A stretch of DNA of 64,000 bases from the NCBI GenBank assembly GCA_009760885.1, contig CM019710.1:2582633-2646632 (forward strand), given 5' to 3'. This document shows, one piece after another, positions 56,833 through 64,000 of the stretch. The translations under genes and the position numbers were made by a program. The stretch comes from Achatina immaculata. Taxonomy: Eukaryota; Mollusca; Gastropoda; Stylommatophora; Achatinidae. A model generated the notes under the pieces. The model saw only the letters and a program-made list of their open reading frames with translations, searched no databases and had not been told where the DNA came from. Every line of letters starts with the position of its first letter. Position 1 is the first letter of the stretch.

Positions 56833-59040
56833 ACATAAACCAACACCTGCACAGACAAAATAACATAAGATGAACACAGACCAATACCTGCACAGACAAA
56901 ATAACATAAGATGAACACAGACTGACACCTGCACAGACAAAATAACATAAGATGAACACAGACTGACACCTGCACAGACAAAATAACATAAGATGAACAC
57001 AGACTGACACCTGCACAGATAAAATAACATAAGATGAACACAGCCGATACTTGCACAGACAAAATAACATAAGATGAACACAGACTGATACTTGCACAGA
57101 CAAAATAACATAAGATGAACACAGACTGATACTTGCACAGACAAAATAACATAAGATGAATACAGACCAACACCTACAGAGACAAAATAACATAAGATGA
57201 ATACAGACCAACACCTACAGAGACAAAATAACGTAAGATGAATACAGACCAACACCTGTAGAGACAAAATAACGTAAGATGAATACAGACCAACACCTGT
57301 AGAGACAAAATAACGTAAGATGAATACAGACCAACACCTGTAGAGACAAAATAACGTAAGATGAATACAGACCAACACCTGTAGAGACAAAATAACGTAA
57401 GATGAATACAGACCAACACCTGTAGAGACAAAATAACGTAAGATGAATACAGACCAACACCTATAGAGACAAAATAACGTAAGATGAATACAGACCAACA
57501 CCTGTAGAGACAAAATAACGTAAGATGAATACAGACCAACACCTGTAGAGACAACATAAGATAAACATAGACCAATACTTGCACAGACAAAACAACATAA
57601 GATGAACATAGACCAATACTTGCACAGACAAAATAACATAAGATGAACATAGACCAATACTTGCACAGACAAAATAACATAAGATGAACATAGACCGATA
57701 CTTGCACAGACAAAACAACATAAGATGAACATAGACCAATACTTGCACAGACAAAACAACATAAGATGAATACAGACCAACACCTGCACAGATAAAATAA
57801 CATAAGATGAACACAGACCAATACCTGCACAGACAAAATAACATAAGATGAACACAGACCTGTGAGACCTGGACGCTTGAACAAAACAGCAGAGAAACAC
57901 AGAAGAGTCTTTCAAATATGGACACAAAAAAGAACAAAAATATCCATACTACAAGAAACTAATATTGAAGAAGGCTGGCTAGTAAAGAAGATTAAAAACT
58001 GAAGTATTTTGGACATATTAAACTTCACGAAGAGTTTGGAGAATACAGTCTTGAAAGGGTAGATAATGGAAAAAAGAAAGAGAGGAAGACCAAGGAAAAG
58101 ATGGCTGCAAGACATCGTTGATGATTTGTGAATGGATGCATTGGCAGGAGGGCTTCTTGCTTACAGGCCTATTGGAGAGCTGTTAGGGAGGCAAAGTTCT
58201 GCAAGGGGCATGCTAATTAATGAATGAACATAAACCAACACCTGCAAAGACAAAATAACATAAGATGAACACAGACCGACACCTGCACAGACAAAATAAC
58301 ATAAGATGAACACAGACTGACACCTGCACAGACAAAATAACATAAGATGAACACAGACTGACACCTGCAAAGACAAAATAACATAAGATGAACACAGACC
58401 GACACCTGCACAGATAAAATAACATAAGATGAACAGAGACCGATACTGGCACAGACAAAATAACATAAGATGAACACAGACCGATACTTGCACAGACAAA
58501 ACAACATAAGATGAACATAGACCAATACTTGCACAGACAAAATAACATAAGATGAATACAGACCAACACCTACAGAGACAAAATAACATAAGATGAATAC
58601 AGACCAACACCTACAGAGACAAAATAACGTAAGATGAATACAGACCAACACCTGTAGAGACAAAATAACGTAAGATGAATACAGACCAACACCTGTAGAG
58701 ACAAAATAACATAAGATGAACACAGACCAACACCTGTAAAGACAAAATAACAGAAGATGAACAGACCGATACTTGCACAGACAAAATAACATAAGATGAA
58801 CACAGACCGATACTTGCACAGACAAAATAACATAAGATGAACACAGACTGATACTTGCACAGACAAAATAACATAAGATGAACACAGACTAACACCTGCA
58901 CAGACAAAATAACAGAAGATGAACACAGACCAATACTTGCACAGACAAAACAACATAAGATGAACAGACCGACACCTGCACAAACAAAATAACAGAAGAT
59001 GAACAGACTGACACCTGCACAGACAAAATAACAAAAGCCC
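56467..59040. repeat. Tandem duplication of about 1.4 kb (retrotransposon end plus array)
   Basis: 56467-57860 and 57861-about 59040. The junction shares CACAGACC, present both in the array unit and in the retrotransposon. Confidence 0.9.
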
Positions 59041-59670
59041 ACCATTTCACTACTTCATCTCATGGGTAACCATCCGGTTCACGTTGCACTCAACTTTTTT
59101 AAACACAAATAAAACAGATGAACAGACTGACACTTGAACAGACAAAATAACATAAGATGAATACAGACCAACACCTACAGAGACAAAATAACATAAGATG
59201 AATACAGACCAACACCTACAGAGACAAAATAACATAAGATGAATACAGACCAACACCTACAGAGACAAAATAACATAAGATGAATACAGACCAACACCTA
59301 CAGAGACAAAATAACATAAGATGAACACAGACCAACACCTACAGAGACAAAATAACATAAGATGAACACAGACCAACACTTACAGAGACAAAATAACGTA
59401 AGATGAACACAGACCAACACCTATAGAGACAAAATAACGTAAGATGAACACAGACCGATACTTGCACAGACAAAATAACGTAAGATGAACACAGACCGAT
59501 ACTTGCACAGACAAAATAACGTAAGATGAACACAGACCAACACCTATAGAGACAAAATAACGTAAGATGAACACAGACCAACACTTTTAGAGACAAAATA
59601 ACGTAAGATGAACACAGACAGGCACCGGTAGAGACAACATAAGATAAACATAGACCAACACCTGCACAGA
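56833..59670. repeat. 41-bp minisatellite in three blocks, about 65 copies in all
   Basis: Blocks at 56833-57860, 58231-59040 and 59115-59670. Units contain ACAAAATAACATAAGATGAA and CACAGACCAACACCTGCACA. Sub-variants (CGTAAG against CATAAG; TAGAG against CACAG) occur in patches. 59041-59114 is non-repeat spacer. Confidence 0.95.
57857..58230 (+). mobile_element. 5'-truncated non-LTR retrotransposon, 3' end (copy 2, by duplication)
   Basis: Identical decay to copy 1, offset 1395 bp, so it is a duplicate and not a new insertion. It starts exactly where the 41-bp array meets it at CACAGACCTGTGAG. Confidence 0.88.
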
Positions 59671-59775
59671 CAAGACGAATGTCATACATACACATATTAC
59701 AAAAAAGGATACCATCATCATCAAGCAAGATAACAGTATAACTCTTTATGTGAGCACATAGTCATTTTCAAATGC
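59671..59775. other. Short spacer between arrays
   Basis: Nothing recognised. Confidence 0.6.
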
Positions 59776-59779
59776 TTCA

Positions 59780-60560
59780 TTTTATGTTGTCACCAAAAAA
59801 ATGTGACATCAGACAACAAATTCTGATAAAATTGGACATCACACAACCAATAATGACAAAATTTGACATTACACAACAAATTCAGACAAATGTGATGTCA
59901 CACACAACAAATTCAGACAAATGTGATATCACACACAACAAATTCAGACAAATGTGATGCCACACACAACAAATTAAGACAAATATGACATCACACACAA
60001 CAAATTTAGACAAATGTGATGCCACACACAATAAATACAGACAAATGTGACATCACACGCAACAAATTCAAACAAATGTAATGCCACACACAACAAATTC
60101 AGACAAATGTGATATCACACACAACAAATACAGACAAATGTGACATCAAACACAACAAATTCAGACTAATGTGATATCACACGCAACAAATTCAGACAAA
60201 TGTGATATCACACACAACAAATTCAGACAAATGTGACATCACACACAACAAATACAGACAAATGTGACATCACACACAACAAATTCAGACAAATGTGATA
60301 TCACACACAACAAATTCAGACAAATGTGATGCAACACAACACACAACAAATTCAGACAAATGTGACATCACATACAACAAATAGACAAATGTGATGCCAC
60401 ACACAACAAATTCAAATAAAATATGATGTCACATACAACAAATTCAGATAAAATATAACATAACATACAACAAATTCAGATAAAATATGACGTCACACAC
60501 AACAAATTCAGATAAAATATGATGTCACATACAACAAATTCAGACAAAATGTGGTCCGAC
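59780..60560. repeat. 30-bp minisatellite, about 25 copies
   Basis: Units contain CACACAACAAATTCAGACAA and ATGTGATATCA; later units shift to AGATAAAATATGA. Confidence 0.94.
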
Positions 60561-60639
60561 TATATCAAGTCTGACTATGGCAATTTGATTTTACAAATTA
60601 ATCTGGACTAAATATGGTCCTACAAAACAAATTCTGACT

Positions 60640-60990
60640 AAATATATGTGGCCTTTCTTTACATAACCATTCTGTGCTAGATATATGTGGCCTTTCTTTA
60701 TATAGCCACTCTGTGCTAGATATATGCAGCCTTTCTTTACGTAGCCACTCTGTGCTAGATATATGCAGCCTTTCTTTACGTAGCCACTCTGTGCTAGATA
60801 TATGCAGCCTTTCTTTACGTAGCCACTCTGTGCTAGATATATGCAGCCTTTCTTTATGTAGCTACTCTGTGCTAGATATATGTTGTCTTTCTTTATGTAG
60901 CTACTCTGTGCTAGATATATGTTGCCTTTCTTTATGTAGCCACTCTGTGCTAGATATATGTTGCCTTTCTTTATGTAGCCACACTAGATA
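60640..60990. repeat. 39-bp minisatellite, about 8 copies
   Basis: Units contain TGTGCTAGATATATGCAGCC and TTTCTTTACGTAGCCACTC. It abuts the retrotransposon remnant at 60990. Confidence 0.94.
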
Positions 60991-61200
60991 TATGGGACAC
61001 ACCTGTCTTACATCTTGCTTTATATCTAGATACTCACCTATGTCACTATCACTTTTATTGCTGCTTTTGCTGCCAGTACAATTCTTAATAATTCTCATAT
61101 CTTTACCATCTATATCAACTTTTCTAGCATTTGTATTACATCTTCTTGTCTAACTCTGTCAAAAACTTTCAGATAATCAATAAAGCACAAGTCTTTGTTT
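60990..61200 (-). pseudogene. Reverse transcriptase remnant
   Basis: Minus strand from 61200: FIDYLKVFDRVRQEDVIQML, DIDGKDMRIIKN and, after a shift, LDIKQDVRQVCPI (degenerate GVRQGCPIS). Only the RT segment between the first catalytic region and GVRQGC remains. Minisatellites lie directly on both sides. Close in sequence to the RTE-like element at 14068-17380. Confidence 0.82.
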
Positions 61201-61204
61201 ACTT

Positions 61205-61435
61205 GTATCTCTGTGTGTAGAATGCATACCATCTAATGTATGATACATACCATCTAGTATATGATACATACCATCTAATGTATGATACATACCATCTAGT
61301 ATATGATACATACCATCTAATGTGTGAACGTACCATCTAATATATGGCACATACCATCTAATATATGACACATACCATCTAATGTATGACACATACCACC
61401 TAGTATAGGACATACTGTCTAATGCAGTGATTTTC
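61205..61435. repeat. 23-bp minisatellite, about 9 copies
   Basis: Units contain ATACCATCTAATGTATGATA. A related 21-bp unit (CCATCTAGTGTAGGATA) fills 62960-63620 beyond the mariner. Confidence 0.92.
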
Positions 61436-61585
61436 AACTTGTAATTCACCGCACAATATCAGGTGGCCCATGACTGTGTTTATCAGTTTGGTATTACAGA
61501 AAGTGCCATCTATTTAAAAAAAAAAAAATTAATGGTTTATGACTTTGCAATAGTTTACAAGCTGGTAGTCTGCAGCTTATATGTA

Positions 61586-62912
61586 CGAGGGATGTTCAGA
61601 AAGTAATGCACCACGTCATTTTTTTTTCAGCTAATAATGAAGATAGAAGCATGACTTTTTGCACACTTTAAATATGGCTTGTGCCGATTGTGTGAGCCAA
61701 ATTGCACTGCAATTGGCAAAAGAATACGGCTGCCCTAACCATTGAAATGGAGTGTGTTAGACACTTGCAGTATAAGAAGCAAATTGTGATAGAATTTCTT
61801 GTTGCAGAGAAGGAAACTGTTGTGAATATTCACAAGCATCTGTGTGATGTGTACAGAAGTCCTGCAGCCGACAGGAGTACAGTCGGTCACTGGGTTCAGA
61901 GAATCAAAGAATCAATAAGTGGAGATAAGGAGTTGCATGATCAGCCGCGCTGTGGACGTCCTGCCACAGCCACCAAGGCAGCAATGTTGGAATGCGCTGA
62001 GGGCATTATTCTTACCGATAGGCGTATCACTACTCAACAATTGGCCTTAAAGCTGTCAGTCAGCAATGGTAGTGCAAATGCAGTTATAAAAGCTCTCATG
62101 CACAAGATGGGTTCCTCGAAGTATCACAAATGACCATCGATAGCAAAGGAAAGCAATATCTTCTGAATTGTTGAAGCATTTCAATGCTGAGGGAGAGAAC
62201 TTTTTGGCTAAGATCGTAACAGGTGATGAAACCTGGGCACATCATTTTGAACCTGAGACCAAAAGACAATCAATGGAGTGGCATCATCCACAATCACCAT
62301 GAAGAAAGAAATTCAAGACAACTCCTTCAGATGAAAAGGTCATGATCACTGTCTTTTTGGACAATGAAGGTGTGATTCTTGTGGATGTTATGGCAAGAGG
62401 AGAGACAATCAATTCGAAAGCTCACATTAAGACATTGAAAAAAACTCAATCAACACTTTCACAGAGCTCAGCTGCACAAGAATCCAGCAGACATGCTGCT
62501 CTGTCATGACAATGCGCACCCTCACACAAGTCTGGCAACACAGGAAGCAATCACCAAATTGGGTTGGACTGTACTACCCCTTCCACCCTACAGTCCTGAT
62601 TTGGTAACCTCTGATTTCCATCTGTTTGGTCCACTTAAAGATGCACTCCAAGGAGTAAGATTTGAAGATGACAAAGGAGTGATTCATGCAGCGAAGAAAT
62701 GACTACATAATCAAGAGAAAATTTGGTACAGGCTAGGAATACATGCACTTGTTTTGTGCTGTCATAAAGCCGTACAAACTGATGGGGATTATGTTGAATA
62801 ACAACAATGTTTACATGACATATCCATGTATATTGTATATAAATTTCATGCTTTTTTAATAAACAGCTCCTGAGAAAAACAATATGGTGCATTACTTTCT
62901 GAACACCCCGCG
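61586..62912 (+). mobile_element. Mariner-type DNA transposon, inactive, copy 2 of the 8240 family
   Basis: 1327 bp, flanked by TA at 61584-61585 and 62913-62914. Ends: CGAGGGATGTTCAGAAAGTA at the left, reverse complement of TACTTTCTGAACACCCCGCG at the right. The right half resembles the 8240 copy closely. Confidence 0.94.
61747..62702 (+). pseudogene. Mariner transposase pseudogene (copy 2)
   Basis: From ATG at about 61747: IEFLVAEKETVVNIHKHLCD, RCGRPATATKA, LSVSNGSANAVI, then SSKYHK and TGA at 62131-62133. The frame resumes further on with NAEGENFLAKIVTGDETWAH (first Asp), and 62493-62702 gives LLCHDNAHPHTS (second Asp) and YSPDLVTSDFHLFGPLKD (third Asp), a DD34D spacing. A block normally holding CARWVP is missing after SSKYHK, as in copy 1. 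Several other stops. Confidence 0.9.
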
Positions 62913-62959
62913 TAGTTGGACAAGAGATTCCTGGATATAAAAAAAAGGTTAGAAAACAC

Positions 62960-63625
62960 TTGTCTAGTGTAGAATACATGCCATCTAGTGCAGGATATGT
63001 GCCATCTAGTGTAGGATACGTGCCATGTAGTGTAGGATACATGCTGCCTAGTGTAGAATACGTGCCATCTAGTGTAGGATATGTGCCATCTAGTGCAGGA
63101 TATGTGCCATCTAGTGTAGGATACGTGCCATCTAGTGTAGGATACATGCTGCCTAGTGTAGAATACGTGCCATCTAGTGTAGGATACATGCTGCCTAGTG
63201 CAGAATATGTGCCATCTAGTGTAGGATATGTATCACCCAGTTTAGGATAGGTGCATCTAGTATAGGATATGTATCACCTAGTGTAGGATAGGTGCATCTA
63301 GTGTAGGATATGTATCACCCAGTGTGGGATAGGTGTATCTAGTGTAGGATATGTATCACCCAGTGTAGGATAGGTGTATCTAGTGTAGGATATGTATCAC
63401 CCAGTGTAGGATAGGTGTATCTAGTGTAGGATATGTATCACCCAGTGTAGGATAGGTGTATCTAGTGTAGGATATGTATCACCCAGTGTAGGATAGGTGT
63501 ATCTAGTGTAGGATATGTATCACCCAGTGTAGGATAGGTGTATCTAGTGTAGGATATATGCCATCTAGTGTAGGATATATGTCTTCTAGTGTAGGATATA
63601 TGCCATCTAGTATAGGACATATGTA
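62960..63625. repeat. 21-bp minisatellite with a 42-bp higher-order section
   Basis: 62960-63235: units CCATCTAGTGTAGGATATGT. 63235-63560: two variants alternate (TCACCCAGTGTAGGATAGG and GTATCTAGTGTAGGATATG), giving a regular 42-bp period. Confidence 0.94.
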
Positions 63626-63734
63626 ACATAACATGAGTGGTCTAAGGTAAATAACTGTTACAGAAGAAAAACAGATTTGAAGTCCTTGGACTTTTTGTTA
63701 TGATTTTCCCTTGTCACAGGTGAAAACTTGCCAT
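63626..63734. other. Short spacer
   Basis: Nothing recognised. Confidence 0.6.
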
Positions 63735-64000
63735 AAGACTTTTCTTGTGACTGATACATAGTGACTGAGTAAAAATTGTGTGGGTTATAAGTGTGACTGA
63801 GTGAAAACTGTGTGGGTTATAAGTGTGACTGAGTGAAAACTGTGTGGGTTATAAGTGTGACTGAGTGAAAACTGTGTGGGTTATAAGTGTGACTGAGTGA
63901 AAATTGTGTGGGTTATAAGTGTGACTGAGTGAAAATTGTGTGGGTTATAAGTGTGACTGAGTGAAAATTGTGTGGGTTATAAGTGTGACTGATATGTAGT
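63735..64000. repeat. 32-bp minisatellite, about 8 copies, runs to the right edge
   Basis: Units contain GTGTGACTGAGTGAAAACTG and TGTGGGTTATAA. Confidence 0.94.

Noticed and set aside
56766..59728. Frames of up to 369 codons rich in Cys, Val and Leu on the minus strand
   Set aside because: Translations of the 41-bp array; the period shifts frame each unit and all three minus frames are open.

Overview
The window is animal nuclear DNA: split genes with GT-AG introns, long introns, non-LTR retrotransposons, mariner transposons and a tRNA-derived SINE. The one complete gene is a rhodopsin-class receptor resembling gastropod chemosensory receptors, so a mollusc, most likely a gastropod, is the best guess. 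This is inferred from family resemblance; no search was run. There is no operon-like packing, and only two host genes can be supported.

Layout. (1) 1-7.4 kb, + strand: the 3' end of a VPS13-family lipid-transfer gene, five exons encoding the last ~185 residues, with a probable polyadenylation signal at 7345. Its second exon lies in a 710-bp tandem duplication, and the second copy of that exon has a 1-nt frameshift. (2) 7.4-25 kb: no host gene seen. There is a dead mariner (8240-9539), a fold-back repeat (9541-10245), an RTE-like retrotransposon on the minus strand (14068-17380) with a second 3' fragment, and a wrecked + strand retrotransposon (about 17400-22140) carrying two minisatellites grown from its own coding sequence. 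(3) 25.2-42.35 kb, minus strand: a three-exon GPCR gene predicted at 369 residues. Its two introns (5.8 and 9.6 kb) are filled with minisatellites and three large tandem duplications; one duplicates exon 2 (32237-32451 and 34641-34855). (4) 42.4-64 kb: no confident host gene. It holds a possible short + strand first exon opposite the GPCR start, many minisatellites, two almost identical mariners inside duplicated blocks (46353-47691, 47953-49295), a duplicated 2.1-kb block with a SINE, a 1.5-kb purine-rich array, two retrotransposon 3' ends and another mariner (61586-62912).

The dominant property is tandem repetition at two scales: about 40 minisatellite arrays with units of 12-60 bp, and at least eight direct duplications of 0.7-2.5 kb whose junctions fall in or next to those arrays. 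The most interesting pattern is that three arrays begin at a 5' splice site of a real exon (1790, 3344, and less perfectly 32237), so each unit repeats an exon end plus a donor-like motif. The long simple reading frames over the arrays (for example those of about 500 residues at 54.4-56.0 kb) are repeat artefacts and are not annotated as genes. All duplications need long-read confirmation because haplotype or assembly duplication could look the same.
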